NCBI GenBank assembly: GCA_949825025.1
Contig: OX463781.1
Location: forward strand, 40,499,150-40,563,149
Reading direction: 5' to 3'
Length of the DNA: 64,000 nt
Source of the DNA: Siphlonurus alternatus
Lineage: Eukaryota > Arthropoda > Insecta > Ephemeroptera > Siphlonuridae
A model generated the notes under the pieces. That model made no database searches and was not told the origin of the DNA. It saw only the letters and a program-made list of their open reading frames with translations. Each line of letters opens with the position of its first letter. Position 1 is the stretch's first letter. This document shows positions 24,578-37,887 of this stretch, piece by piece. A program made the position numbers and the translations under genes.

Positions 24578-25055
24578 TTTTTAAGAGGAAGGAAAAGAAC
24601 CTACGCGTAGCCTCCGCGGAGGCATGTTAGAAAATATAGTCATTCAACTTCACAAAATACTTGTGAAACAATCAAAGCGATAATCTCCCAGCTGTCTCAA
24701 ATGGTACTTGATATACGCAATAAAGAAAAAAAAATTAAATGTTACGTACATGAGTTGTAAAATGATCAATTAATGCATGGTTAAACCAAAACTTTTTGAT
24801 TTAAACTTTTTATATGACTTTTTTTTTTAAATTAAATAGCAACTTTAAATTACAAAGAAGGATTTTTATTTTATAGAAATTTTAAAGCAGTTAAAAAATA
24901 TCATTATAAAATCAACATGAAATTCACATTAATGAATCTAGTATTTACTTAGCTGCTGCTCTTTTTTTATATATATATTTTTTAAAACTTTTATAATTTT
25001 TTAACTTTCTTTTTTATTTTTAGAAAGGTCTCTTGTCATCCTAACATTGCTAAAA
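24578..25055. other. AT-rich stretch
   Basis: A short GC-richer piece (TACGCGTAGCCTCCGCGGAG, about 24602-24621) is followed by AT-rich DNA. No gene recognised. Confidence 0.4.
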
Positions 25056-25066
25056 GAGAGCTAGAG

Positions 25067-25139
<73 letters not shown>
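25056..25139 (+). repeat. (GA)n microsatellite
   Basis: About 80 bases of GA, with GATA and CTAGAGAG variants at the start. Confidence 0.95.
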
Positions 25140-25141
<2 letters not shown>

Positions 25142-25510
25142 ATGACGAACTAGGCTAACTGTGAAAGGACGGCTAATTAAGAGGACAAAGTATATACGCT
25201 GTGACTTGTTATCTCATTCTTTTTTTTCTCCCTTGTGACTTTACAGTAGAAGCAAGCCTTCCTGTACTGGTAACGTGATGGCCACCAGATCTCCCTCTCA
25301 CCAACACGAACACGTTCGTATAGCAGCAGCTCAGGAGGGAGTTGCAGCCACGATGAACCTCGCATTTCAATGACCTTCGTTTCTCTCTCGGCACCCCATT
25401 CTCTTTTCCTCGACCTGGGTGAAATCCCCGGGGGTTGGTGCCTCTCTGCTTGGTGACATGCCCCCCCAAACCTCCCCCACAAGACCTCTGCTGATCTCGC
25501 ACTCTTGAGT
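25140..25510. other. GC-rich island of unknown function
   Basis: The most GC-rich unique sequence apart from the MITEs, with CCCCGGGGG and CCCCCCCAAACC runs. On the plus strand, a pyrimidine tract ending in CTTTACAG at about 25246 resembles a splice acceptor. On the minus strand a 101-codon frame crosses it, but its protein matches no family I know. It could be an untranslated exon, promoter or enhancer. Confidence 0.35.
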
Positions 25511-26973
25511 ATATTTTTACCCTCTTTTCTCTCTCAGGATTAAGTCAAGACTTCTTATTAGTTAGCCCCCTTTTTTTATTGTAACCTTAATGAACATTTT
25601 AATATTCAAAGTCACATTCTATGTTTGTTATAATTTATTTCGATAAAGTATCATAGTGTATAATAATTTTATTCTGAATATAATTTGTATAGCAAGAAAA
25701 TTTATACGCAAACTTTGTAATTTTATAATAATATATTATTAAAAAAAATCTTTAAAATGTTGTAAGTTAAGTTAATTAAAAGCTTATGTTTTTAGAATAT
25801 TTTATTAGTTAGAGATAAATTTTATTTTAATAATATAATAAATATAAAAGAATTGTTTTAACTTGGTTTTAGTACCTGCTTTATTTTATATGTATACCTA
25901 AAATTAGAGGACATAAAATCCTTTTGACAGCATTATTTCGTTAAAAACGTTTACTTCCTGGCATCAATGCTACAACAATGCTTTTTTTTATTCATTATTG
26001 CAAAGAGTTTACGTAATCTCTGATGATTATTTTTTATCATATTCATCACAATTAAAGTGAGCATAGTAATTTTTTACTTTATTCTAAAACACATAATGCA
26101 AATTTAGAAATACTGGTATGTAGAACAGTTTACGTTTTTAAGAAAGTTTTAAGTGAATTTCTTCAAAATCAGGAGGGATTTATTTTAAGCAAAGAAAGGA
26201 TACGAACCATGATAAAAAACTTGAAAAAATGAAGCTTAAATCATTCTTTGTCGTGTGATTTTTTTTTCTTATAAAATGTATCGTGTTCTGATACTTGTTC
26301 TCACAAGACTTTGGCACAAAGAATGTTGCAGGGAAAAAAATATCTTTGCTTACATGCAATTCTGTGCATTTAGACTCTCCATAAGCACAGTCTTGCAGGG
26401 GCATGACGTCAACAAGTTTTGTTCTATACCGAATCTATCTTCATATTCATATCTCATTTTACGAGCAATGACTGCCTGGTCCACAGACCCAAAGTCAATA
26501 CATCAATAAATTTATTTCAATATTTCATATCTCTGAAGTTTTCGAACGACGTGTTGACATTATCAGAATTAAAAAAAAGTATAGAAGATACACATTTAAC
26601 AAACACGAAAATGTTATTGTTTTTGTTATTGTACTTAATTGTAATATCCATGGATATTACAAGTACACGCATTTGACTTACATAAAATCTTACTTAACCC
26701 AGTCAGCTGTGAGATCACCTGACTAAACAGCTGTGAGGATAGGGCATCAGCTTACCTGCAACATAAAAAATAACATCGATTAAGTATATATAACACTTCA
26801 TTTATTTTAAATATTAATTGGAATAGAGAAATAAAATAGAAAAACAATCAGCTACATTCACAAATATATTGATGTTCTTTTTAAAAATATTCTTCTTCAT
26901 ATTGTTTTTGTATTAAAAATCACCAATCCATCTCTTATTCTGTTTTGTAGGTATAGAGTGTATAATCTAATGT
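25511..26973. other. AT-rich non-coding stretch
   Basis: Two openings of about 85 codons at 26255-26676 have no motif. I see no repeat family. Confidence 0.5.
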
Positions 26974-27320
26974 AGTATCAACCTCAATTTTTTTATTGCA
27001 GAAATGGATAGAGGGTCAAAAATTATGCTACTCCGATTTTTTTTTTCAGATTTTTAGAGCTCCGGAAGTATTTTTAAAAAATTTAAAATTATTTAAAGTC
27101 CGTTTTGTGACGTCACGTGGTGGCAAGTCCTATATTTTTCTTAAGGAGCGGCACCTTGTGACGTCACAAAAAGAACTTTCAATAATTGTTTAAAAAATAG
27201 TTCCCGGGCACTAAAAAATCTTAAAAAATCAGGGTTGCATAACTTTGCACCCTCTATCCATTTCTGCAATAAAAAAAAAATCAAATTCAAATTCTTTTAA
27301 ATTCAATTGAGGTCGATACT
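26974..27320. mobile_element. Fold-back MITE with GTATCAACCTCAA ends
   Basis: Outer ends are GTATCAACCTCAA on the left and TTGAGGTCGATAC on the right. Inside each is TTATTGCAGAAATGGATAGA (or its complement), followed by related sequence. Between the arms lie GTGACGTCACGTGG and TTGTGACGTCAC. Non-coding, about 347 bp, single copy in this window. Confidence 0.8.
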
Positions 27321-27879
27321 CCAATGTTTCATGTTGTTTAATATATAAAAACAAAATGTAAACTACTATTACTGTTGTGTATTTAATTAGCGAAAGCTAC
27401 ATAAATAAATATATATTTCATTTAATTTTAACTGCCGATTATAATTTTGAAATGGTCGTAACCATGCAGCAAATTATGATTTAAAATCCAGATTAATATC
27501 TTAGTCACCTCTTGGACTTTTATGAAACTTGAAGAGAAAACAATATAAATCTTTTCAGTTTTAAACATAAAAAAAGTAATAAAATTGAAAAATTCCTAAC
27601 GTCATGATATATTATTATATTAATAATGTCAGTTAAAAAAAAAATGTACTCAAGGAATTTGATATTATAGCAAGGTTTATTGTGTTATAGTAGTTGAAAT
27701 ATTTTCTACTATGATGTTATTTATATCAGTAGGTATTATTATAAAGAGCTTTATTTATACGTTCTCTTTTTTATTTCATGAAGTTCAGACAATTGTATGT
27801 TTTTTGTGTTGTATAAAAAGACTCGTGAATTGTCAAGTACGAAAGTTTTGACTGACTCGTGAATTTGATTTCACAAAAG
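27321..27879. other. AT-rich stretch
   Basis: I see no gene or recognised repeat. Confidence 0.5.
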
Positions 27880-28149
27880 TATACAATAACTTCTCAAGGA
27901 TAGTAGGCTGCAGAGGATGGGTTACTTTGAAGTCAATGTTACCGTGTGTCTCCCAGTGACATCATGTTTTAGGAGCTCATTTGATTGCTCTAAATCAGGT
28001 AACGGCCAAGAATTTTTTTCCAAGAGGACCGGATTAAGTTTAAAGTTTTAAGATTAAGTTTTGCCGCTGACGCGACGCCATGTTGGAACCCAGATACGTC
28101 ATACCGCTGGTTTTTAATGCGCATTTGATTGGCTACATGCTAAAATAGT

Positions 28150-28187
<38 letters not shown>

Positions 28188-28330
28188 TAGGGACAAAGTC
28201 AATGTGCAGAGCGCGACGCATAGTTCGTGAGCTTTACCGAAAGTTGACGAGAATTGTCGAGTATCGAGATCCTCGATCCCATGTTCTAAGCCATCCTCCC
28301 AGTATACAGTCATTGGGTAACGGCACGGGT
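27880..28330 (+). repeat. Dispersed repeat F, copy 1
   Basis: Shares an ordered series of motifs with 34300-34870: CAGAGGATGGGTTACTTT, GACATCATGTTTTA, CAGGTAACGG, TGTCGAGTAT and GCCATCCTC. A run of 29 A (28156-28184) interrupts this copy. Homology is old and patchy, and no coding is visible. Class unknown. Confidence 0.55.
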
Positions 28331-28545
28331 ATAGGCTGCTGGCTTAATTGACGAAATTTTACGAAGGATAACTAAAATAGTCAAGGACCATACTTCATCT
28401 AAACCAATTCTCATCATTCTATTCTCCTTGGTTACGTTTGAATCGTGTCGCCTCGGAAAACACATGATTCTCAAATCACACTTAAGTAATTTCACTGAAA
28501 AGCAGTTGACTATAAACTAAAATATATCTGTCTTAAAATTAGAAA
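28331..28545. other. Spacer, possible extension of repeat F
   Basis: Contains a second weak match to the end of repeat F (ATAGTCAAGG and later TCATTCTATTCTCCTTGG). I cannot tell a tandem duplicate from chance. Confidence 0.35.
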
Positions 28546-28748
28546 AGTGTCGGTTTGCAACGGTGATACGACGCGATTTTAACTTACAAGCTGTGAAGTC
28601 CTATACCACCAGCGGATTCACCGAGTGAAATCGCTCATGGAATATCGATGCTCTTTTTAATTGCCAAATATGGTCGCCAATGGATGGTAAAGCAAGTGCG
28701 CATTATTTGAGTGGCGTCGCTGGTTGAAAATCGCTCAAAATACCTTAA
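28546..28748 (+). mobile_element. TTAA-associated MITE, copy 3
   Basis: Shares ACGCGATTTTAACTTAC, GCTGTGAAGTC, GATGCTCTTTTTAATTGCC and CGCCAATGGATG with the 24.3-kb copy and ends in TACCTTAA. The left terminal repeat is decayed. Orientation is the same as copy 1. Confidence 0.75.
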
Positions 28749-29615
28749 TTGAATTATTTTCCATATATATACGTTATGGTGTTAAACTGCTCTGCATTTG
28801 CAGTCGTTTAAAGATATTGATTTAAAACCTTATGTAAATATACTCTATGTAAAAGTAAATAAAAGCTTATGATTTGTCGTTAGTGTATAACCATAATTAA
28901 ATAAACACCTCAAAAAGTTTTTAAGGAACGGAACGAACTAAGTGTACTCCTATTTTTGTATTCAATTCCTATTTAGTCCACTTAATTTCTTTGTGGGTAT
29001 CAAAAGAATATTAAAATAAATCATGTATTTTTCATTTATTAATGAAATACCATACTGTAGAATTTGATAACTATACATCATTCTTTAATTATTGAATCCT
29101 TTGACTTCGTATATATATAATAAAAACTTTATTTATTCTTCTTTATCTTAAAAAAAAACTCTTTAAATGTTTAACTTTTAACTCATTTTGTACTGTACAA
29201 TGTACACACTATACCCGCCGCCTTTTTGTTCTTTACAATATACGTGATTTTTAGTAAAATCCCAGCGTATTTGTAAGTAAAAGGCTAGTACGTTCAAAAT
29301 TTTTAACATGAAAATTAGACAAAAATGTACTACAAAACTCCCTAAATATAACTTGAGCAACAATTTTTTAAGTAAAATATCAATAATATTGAAATAAGCA
29401 ATAAATTATACCTATAATATTTAATTTTACCGATATTATTAGAAAATTTTATGATAATGAGTGTACCTACTTTGTATGTTGTACCATGGTACTAAAAGAG
29501 AGGTAAAGGTCGTCCATGTACAGTGTAGGCAAGATTGCTGGGCTGTTATGTTAAAGTCAGAGATATACGAACAGCCTTGTCTCTAATCACTGGCTTTGCT
29601 ATATTATACTGTGTG
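28749..29615. other. AT-rich stretch, more complex near the end
   Basis: 29490-29600 has balanced composition just before a GA array. No gene recognised. Confidence 0.4.
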
Positions 29616-29629
29616 TGTGTAGAGAGAGA

Positions 29630-29692
<63 letters not shown>
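29616..29692 (+). repeat. (GA)n microsatellite
   Basis: About 75 bases of GA with one GTGA interruption, preceded by a short TG run. Confidence 0.95.
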
Positions 29693-29694
<2 letters not shown>

Positions 29695-30419
29695 TCTTCT
29701 TTCAGTAAGCCCACACCGCTCGACACACAAAAAGAATCTTCATTTTACTTTACACCCCTGCACACTTAGATACAAGCATAGTATGAAAACTTTTTTTTCT
29801 CTTTACTCTACTCTTTTAGATGTGCCACTAATCACCCTCTACCAAAAGCCTCATCATAAAAAAAAACATGGTATATACGAAGCTACTATGAAGTAGCCCC
29901 CAAACCATTTTAAATATATTTCATATAAATACAGCTCATTATAAAATAAAACATTTTGTAGTAAATAAATAATTCATTTTTAAAAAGTAAAACAAACTTC
30001 ATCATAAATTGCTTTCAAAAATTATATAAACCCTGAGGTGTTTAAATTATATTGAAGTTTTTTTATTAGAATTTAATTTTATCATAAACTCTGATTTCGT
30101 CTCTTTTTTTTTTACTCTAAAAATTTATGCTCAAGGAATATCATTAAAAAAAATATTTGTCTTAAACGAAAATTCATACAGGACTACATCAAATTCAGAT
30201 ATAATATCATTTGAAAACATGTACAGCCATTAAAATGAACTGCTCACTTTTTCGCTGACAGCAGACTGACATTTTGACATAAAAAACTTTCATGTCATTA
30301 TTTCTAACATTTCTAATCGTTAGCTCGCAGCGAGATAAAAGTTAGGTGTAACGCAATACGAAATAATAGTGAAGGAAGTTTGTGATTCAATTTAGGGTTG
30401 TCAAATCTCTATTAATTAT
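29693..30419. other. AT-rich stretch
   Basis: The first 200 bases have mixed composition, the rest is AT-rich. I see nothing recognisable. Confidence 0.45.
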
Positions 30420-30619
<200 letters not shown>

Positions 30620-31494
30620 TGCTTCTGCCTGTACATCATAAGGGATGGAATTTAACCCAATTATTTCTCATTAGGGTACTCGATTTTTTAACTACATTGT
30701 CACTCACTTTCCTTTATTATTATTTTACATTGCTTTAAAAAATGGAAATTAAATTATTGCTTTCTAACTGAATTTCAATTTTAAATTTCAGTATAATAAC
30801 ATTATTTTTATTTCGTTACTCCTTTTTTTATTATTATTATTACAACGTTATTCATACAATAACAGAATATATTAAGCACACAACTTGAATTTATATTATT
30901 TTATACAATATATTTTTTTTATCTGATTTTGACTAAAATTTTTGCATGTACGACTGAACTGACTTTTGATATAAAAAAAAAAGAAAAACGCTCCTCTTTT
31001 GCTTGTTCTGTCTAACATGGCTTGTGTATTTGATCATCAAAATGGAGGCAATCTTTATGCTATAGCTTGCCTGTGTGTTACTATGCCTCGGGTATCAAGC
31101 ATTGACTTGCATGCTAAACTTTATACTCGTACAAGCAAGGCAGTATAGCAAATAGGAAAATGGCTGGCTTACATACATGTCATACGTGTTACTACTAAAA
31201 TTGTTGATAAGCTAAAACATGTTACACTTTACTATATATATAATATATAAAATCTAAGCTTTTATATATAAAATAAGCTTTATATAGAAGAAGAGATACA
31301 GTAGTAAAAATGAAAAAAGGTGTAAAATCTAGGTTAAAGTTCAGATATATATTATGTCATTTAAAACGTGTATTCTTCTTTATAGATACGTGATATATAT
31401 ATTTATTTAACACAAGCTGTTACATTTCTATTATAAAAAAAAAAAAAAAAAAAAACTTTTAAGATTCTTATGATAACTTTTGTGTGTTAGTAGA

Positions 31495-31554
<60 letters not shown>

Positions 31555-32909
31555 GTTGAAAATGTATCTACTGCATAGATATAAACTTGTGTTATAGTAA
31601 TGTTACTTTACAGGATTATTCTATGTAAGCCAAAGTATAAAAAGTAGTTACATTATAAAAAAAAGAGGTGTCATATTCTGTAATTGGTTCTTTGAGAATA
31701 AAATGAGATTACTTTTATTATAGTTTAACAAATATAAATTTGATACCGGAAGTTGAAAATACTCTGGTTTAATTATGAAATGAAAATTTAAGATTTTGTA
31801 AAAAGGTTTAAAATTATTTAAAAAAATATTTCTGTAAAGTTTTAGTTTCATATTTTAACTAAAATGTTCATAAAACCTCTAACTTTCGGCTATTTCCGGT
31901 AGCAATCTTAAAAAATTTTTAAGACTATGTTAGACACCTGGTGTTTTTATAATATTAGTTCTTGTTTTTATAAAGTGACATAATGGTAAAACATAAAGGA
32001 ATATAAGATAGTAAATAGTAATGGACACATTATGTAACAGTGTTATGTAATGTAATAAGGTGATATAATTAAATATTCATGATTTTTAAAAAAAGAAAAA
32101 CGAAACAAAAGCTTGTTAATTTTGACAGGTGGGCTCAGAAATTACATTAGAGGATATGACATCATAATGTTTGTGGTAAGAATTCAAACTACGTGTTCAA
32201 TGGAGGATATTTTATTAGTGTTATATCATAATTATGTGCTTTAAAATCGTGTAATTATTTGCGGCATACTTTCAGAAAAGTATTCAAAAATACTTTAACG
32301 TCATTTAGGGATGTTTTTCATATAAATTTCATTGTTTTTATGATCCTACTATTGTTATAGGTATTACCGCATCCTCCTTTAAAACATCCAAAATTTCAGG
32401 TCACAGTTTTTTATATTTAATTCAACAATCTTACTAAGTTTAAAGTAAGCTATCTATGCCATGAAAAGAGATTTTCATTTATCTCTAGTCTGTATATTTG
32501 CTTATACTTATTTTATATAAGACGTTACATTTGATTTTAAATTTCACAATATATTATAGATGGTAATTGTAACAAGTAAAGAATACTTGATTGCATCTTG
32601 GTAAGTTCTTGCAGATAATTATGTAAATTACATCCCTGGAGCACATTCTGTCAGCTCGAGGCTTTCTGTTGAAATTGTGCAGCTGAAAGATATTCTCTTT
32701 CGTTCCATTAACACTACAGAGAATATATCGATATCATTTTATGTTAGAATTTGCTTGTTCTACTTGCTATATTGCTACACTAATGTACACTCAATTTGAA
32801 TAAAAATGTCCAATGCGGACATGTTAAAATATAGCTGGATTAGATCTGATATTACTATTCTTCATTTAAATGAAGTATACTATAGCAGCGGTTCTTACCG
32901 TTAATTTAG

Positions 32910-32994
<85 letters not shown>

Positions 32995-33055
32995 TATTAT
33001 TTGATTTTATATCTGATTTTGCAACCATGGAAAACCTGCATACAATTTGTTTATT
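30620..33055. other. AT-rich stretch with microsatellites
   Basis: Holds an A-run (31435-31453), CTAT repeats running into an AT array (31499-31552) and an AT array at 32910-32986. A more complex patch is at 31010-31190 (CAAAATGGAGGCAATC, GAAAATGGCTGGCTTAC). No gene recognised. Confidence 0.5.
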
Positions 33056-33175
33056 GTACACTCATCACCTTGGAAAATTTCTCACTTGCTGCAGCCTTGT
33101 TAATCACCATGCCATGTGTTATCCTAACGAGGCATGAGGATTAACAAGGCTGCAATGGAACATTTTCCGAGTCTA
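33056..33175. mobile_element. Fold-back MITE family C, copy 1
   Basis: Arms carry GTACACTCATCACCTTGGAA, CTGCAGCCTTGTTAATC and the complementary right arm GATTAACAAGGCTGCA. It is related to 55396-55523, which shares CGGAAAATTTCC and TTAATCACCATGCC. About 120 bp, non-coding. Confidence 0.75.
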
Positions 33176-33230
33176 TTAGAATAGAGAACTGCATGTTAAA
33201 AAATTTTCAATTTAACATTTTTAAACCCTC

Positions 33231-33300
33231 TAAAACAGAGGAGAAAAACACTGTGACGTCATAGTCATGCAAATATTTAACACGAAAGCATAGGGAATGA
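33231..33300 (+). repeat. Dispersed repeat E, copy 3 (fragment)
   Basis: ACACTGTGACGTCATAGTC and ATGCAAATATTTAACAC match the beginnings of the copies at 6713 and 15635. Only the first part is retained. Confidence 0.5.
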
Positions 33301-33689
33301 AGTTACATCTCATCGATTTTGAGGGGTCAAACAAACCTGAAGGAAATTACAATAATTACAATACATGTCAAGGTTTTCTAGATCAATTTTGCTATAAAAA
33401 TTGGTATATAGGCTCTCAACTAAAAGTAAATTACTCTGTGTCATATGAAAATTTAAATAATTGCTTGAAATTTTGTTAGATGCATCACATAGTACATTAG
33501 ATTTGTGATTTTTCTAAAGAAATTCTCACTATCATAATGTATAAATCAAGTTTTTCGGACGCCATGTTCGCCTTTTGATTCTGCAACTTGTAATACACAA
33601 GTATTGTGCGGGCTGCGGACTTTAGCAATTGCAGGCGCATTGTGGTCCCGGTAGATAACGGTAAAAGCCTGTTGGCTAACCTCAAATTG
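33301..33689. other. Spacer, later part possibly LINE 3' end
   Basis: 33540-33689 has mixed composition and runs into a LINE-like tail. It may be the 3' untranslated part of a truncated non-LTR element. No frame is open. Confidence 0.35.
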
Positions 33690-33812
33690 TGTTACGTTCA
33701 TGTACTCTATGTATCATGTAATGAGATGAAATAAAACCTATCTTGAATCTTGAATCCAATTGTAATATATGTTTTCTGAATAAAAGCCTTTTGAATCTGA
33801 ATCTGAAAATTA
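33690..33812 (+). mobile_element. Two adjacent LINE-like 3' tails
   Basis: GAAATAAAACCTATC is followed by TTGAATCTTGAATC. About 50 bases later GAATAAAAGCC is followed by TTTTGAATCTGAATCTGAA. Short TTGAATC or TGAATC repeats after an AATAAA-like signal resemble the 3' ends of CR1/L2-like non-LTR retrotransposons. Two related tails in a row suggest two truncated insertions or one that duplicated its tail. No LINE coding is visible. Confidence 0.5.
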
Positions 33813-34299
33813 TAACATTTTCATCTTCCGTTGCACCACATCATGCCTATATGAAAACACAATACAAAATATTACGCTTGACATAACATAACCGAAAGAA
33901 CACTCCAGTATATGAAACATTTCTATTTAAAAAATCTGTTATTTAAATTCAATTTTTTTAAAATCATTGACCTGAAAAAATATAAACTTTTTAAATATAA
34001 AAAAAAAAAAAAATATTTTGTTTGAATTAATTTAAAACTTTTATAATATTAAAATATGTATATATATATATGTATATATATAGTATCTTTTTTTCTTAAA
34101 CAAACGTAAAAGAAAAACTATATCGACTTTTATAAAGAAAGTGTATGAATATTAAATATTGTTATAAGAAAATCTGGTTTGTCTTTTAAAACTTTTCTTT
34201 TTGTTTTGTTCTTGTTACACAAAGAGTTTTAAAGTAATTATAATTTCTAGTTGATGGTAAAAACATTAAGCTTGTTTTGATACCCTTGCATGGTTTCAA
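33813..34299. other. AT-rich stretch
   Basis: Contains a 13-A run at about 34001-34013. I see nothing else. Confidence 0.5.
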
Positions 34300-34870
34300 T
34301 GACACTGTAGACCAATGATCATAGAATACAGAGGATAGTTTACTTTAAAAGACACCATATCCTCTTTTAGGGACGTCACAACATGTTTTAAAACGTATTT
34401 TATTGGTCAGTTGATTTAAACCAGTTATCGGTATACGGGAGTTTCATGTTTACGTTCTGGATAGCACAGATATGTCCGAAGCCATCCGAAGATATTCGGG
34501 ATGTAGGCAAAAAGCTCTAAAATCCTATACTGTGCGGGTTAATGTAACTCACAACATCTCTTTTTTAATAACACATAGTTTTGGTCACCAAATATTTTTT
34601 ACCAATAGCATTAGTTCTTCTTATCTCTATTTATGAAAGAAAATTTTAAGAAGAATGATATGAATAGTCATGAGAAATTAATTTCGATACTAATGTATCT
34701 GCTATGCCGAGCGCTGACAATGTTTTGCCTACAAAATCGTGAAGTCATATTATTTTATGACGTATGGTGAAATATTTTGAAGTTTGTCGAAAATAGTCAA
34801 GTATTTCTTCAATTTGACATTCTATGCCATCCTCACTGTTATTATCCTTGGCTGCAGACAACCACGGGTA
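34300..34870 (+). repeat. Dispersed repeat F, copy 2
   Basis: Matches 27880-28330 in order (CAGAGGATAGTTTACTTT, GGACGTCACAACATG, CAGTTATCGG, GAAAATAGTCAAGTAT, GCCATCCTC). A longer AT-rich middle segment makes it about 120 bases larger. Confidence 0.55.
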
Positions 34871-37760
34871 CTCCGAATACATTTATCACCGCTGGTAATG
34901 CCAACTTTGGTATGCAGATTTTACCTCTCCCTCTTTTCTAAGACTCTCTACTGCAGTGCGGAATCAAGACTCCAAACGTCACTCGCGTGCAAACTCACAA
35001 CTCACTAATGAATAAAATTTAAATGTTATTATTTTTTATATATAGAACTACAATTAAATTTCACATTATTTAATATTAAAACACGCAGGCATGATATATA
35101 TTTTTATTATATGATTGATTACATTTTCAATTTAAATGCCTTTGTAGGTAAATTTAGAAGATAAAATTTGATAAATACAATTCATAAACAAAACAAGATT
35201 TTTTTTTGTGTTTGTATTTTAATATTTTATCTAGTTTTATTATTTTCATGATTTTTACTTGTTGTTTTATTTTTAAATTGTTTATTATGTTAAATTTAAA
35301 ATTTCTCCAGGTAAAAGTTATATATTGTAATTACAAATCTATAGCTACGGGATGTAGTTTCTGTCATTAAAATTAAATTTATTTCTCATTTTAACATGCT
35401 TACCCTGTGGTAAGATACATTATTCAGTGTGTTTAGACAGATACGATAATGTTTGAAGACAGCATAATTTAAATCACACTTTATAACTTTAAAAAATAGT
35501 GATTTATTTTATTAAATATTAAACTTTTAAATATTATTTTAGCTTTTATCAAAAACAGAAAAAATCTACGAAACATTATTTAAGTAAACATTAAGGGAAA
35601 TAAGATATAAATATATAATATTATTTATTTTTCTTTAAGAGAACATATATATTTTTCATGTTTTGTTTTTTCTTTTCAACACGACGTAAAACTTTCCTAC
35701 TTTTTTAACTTTAATCTACTGCCGAGTTTTCTAAAAAGATTTTCTCTCTTCAATATCATTGAATCTCACACATGTTACCATCAACATGTGGACTATGTAT
35801 GACAGACTTATTTATTAATATTATCATACCTTAACAAGAATATTATCATTATTATGACATTTAATAATGTTTATATACACACAAACATTCCTAGTTAGTT
35901 ATTATTATTATTATTATTATTACTGTCTACAAACAGCAGTTAATGCAATGTTTAGTTGTCTAGTAGACAGGAGTTGTGTTGAGGGGGGTAGTTTAGTGTT
36001 GTGTAGTGGTTGAGATAAGGGATGACATAGAGGGATGAAGTGAAGTTTACCAGAGAAAATGGCCAGCAATGAGAAAGGGGGTGGGGGTTAGATTGTTGTC
36101 ATCGATCACACGCTTACTACACACAAATAATGGTTGGGGGAATGAGAAATTTCAACAATGTTATTATTTCTAATAAAAGGTGGAAGATAGAAAGAAAATA
36201 AAATTAAAACATTTTTTTCTTGATCTTTCACTTAATGTTTTGTTGTATAGTTATTTAGATTTAATCACTGTTAATTTATTACAGTAGTTTCAATCATGTT
36301 TTTATTTATAAAAAATGTGTGTAAATTGATTATAATCAATTTAATAGTTAGTTATATATTTTAATATAGATAATCTTTAGACTTTTTTTATTTACGTAAA
36401 AAAAAATACACTCAGAATTTTGCTCTCAAGATATACGTATATTTTCAAACGAATAAAAGTATGATAAGAATCTATGCTTTACTTGCAAATTTTGTTAATC
36501 TCGGTTTCTTCGGAGTCAAAGGATATTTCTGTAAGCAGGAATCAAATGAAATAAATTTAAAAAATTCAATAATGTTCCAAAACTTAATCGCTTATGGTTT
36601 AAGCAAATTCAAAGCGGCGGTTTTCTCATAACAGATCCGAATATAAGACTCCATGTTAAACTTCTATCTCAATTTTCACAAAACTGATTGGACAATAATT
36701 ATTCAACTTCAAATTTTATGTCATCCATTGATGTTGAATTCAAAGTCCACTATAATTCAATGAATTGAATTGAATTCAATGAGGCAGATTCCGAGATCTC
36801 AGTCAACTGAGATTAATCTTTAAATAAATAATCTATTTCAATACTGTATATTTTCAAATATCTCTCTATACATTTTTTATTATTTATTTAAATTTCTCAT
36901 ACTATCACCATAACATAAAAAATAAGTCCACACAGCGTATATTATCAACTGCTATTTATAAAAAACAAACATAATTTATATTCTATAGCATCATTTGTGT
37001 AGTATCAAACGTGATATGTTTTTTTTTTTACCTTTCATTAACATTTACATAATCCAGTTCAGTGAATAAACTTTAGTGTGTAAATAACTTCGAGCTGTAT
37101 AAAAAAAAAATACTGACTGTCGGCAAACTCTAAAAAAAATCGTTTGATGCTTTTTATATATATTTTTACATGAGAATTCTGATTGATAAATCTATAAAAT
37201 CAGAATATATTATAAAGTATAAATATTTCAAGTTCCTGCTCAATAAAATAATATAGATTTTTAATATTCAGCATAATTAAATTTTTTTAGATGAAAAAAT
37301 TTATTGACTTGATACTGAATTCAATTCCTATATAAAAATGAAATTACATACATGAGTTCCTTTATAGCCAGTCGATAAAAATGAGGTATATATATAATTT
37401 GATATAAAATCTAACAATAGTAATAATATATGAAAATACTTGTAGCTTTATAAAAAAAAATACGAATTATTTAGAATAATGTTTTTTGTAAGCTTGTTCT
37501 TGGTATTCAGTATACATCAAATTATTGATATAAAAACCTTGCTAAGAAATATCTGCAGTGTCATACGATATTTCAAAACTAGTATCATCTATTGACGAAT
37601 GAAACCTCTCAAATACGATGCAATAAGAGCACTGCATGAATACTTAAGATTCAAAATGAGATCGCGAGAAATATTTTCCATATTTTTTTAATATCATTTT
37701 TCAATTATATTTTAACTTTCCGTATCTTCGTGACTTATTATTGCGTTGAATTTTATGAGT
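34871..37760. other. Long AT-rich stretch
   Basis: Contains an ATT run at 35898-35922 and a G-rich patch at 35975-36090. At 36783-36815 a short near-palindrome (TTCCGAGATCTCAG, CAACTGAGATT) is shared with the hAT element interior at about 47735. No gene recognised. Confidence 0.45.
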
Positions 37761-37887
37761 CCTTTCCATGTCGTAGTAATCCATTTTAGCATTTACCTAG
37801 TTGTGACTTAGGGAACCGTGGAAACCTCAGTCAAGATGATCGACAAGTTGATGGAAGATGCCATCAACCACCTCCCAGATGCATTTT
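37761..37887 (-). mobile_element. SINE, copy 5 (core fragment)
   Basis: The plus strand reads GAACCGTGGAAACCTCAGTC, then AAGATGATCG and AAGATGCCATCAACCACCTC, matching the core and its upstream region in reverse. Head and 3' region are missing or unrecognisable. Confidence 0.75.

Noticed and set aside
25177..25502. Two overlapping minus-strand frames of about 100 codons in the GC-rich island
   Set aside because: Both are open at once in different frames, as expected when local GC content is high. Neither resembles a known protein.
28156..28184. A 29-A run as the tail of a processed retrocopy
   Set aside because: Homology to the repeat F copy continues on both sides of the run, so it is an internal A-tract and not a 3' end.
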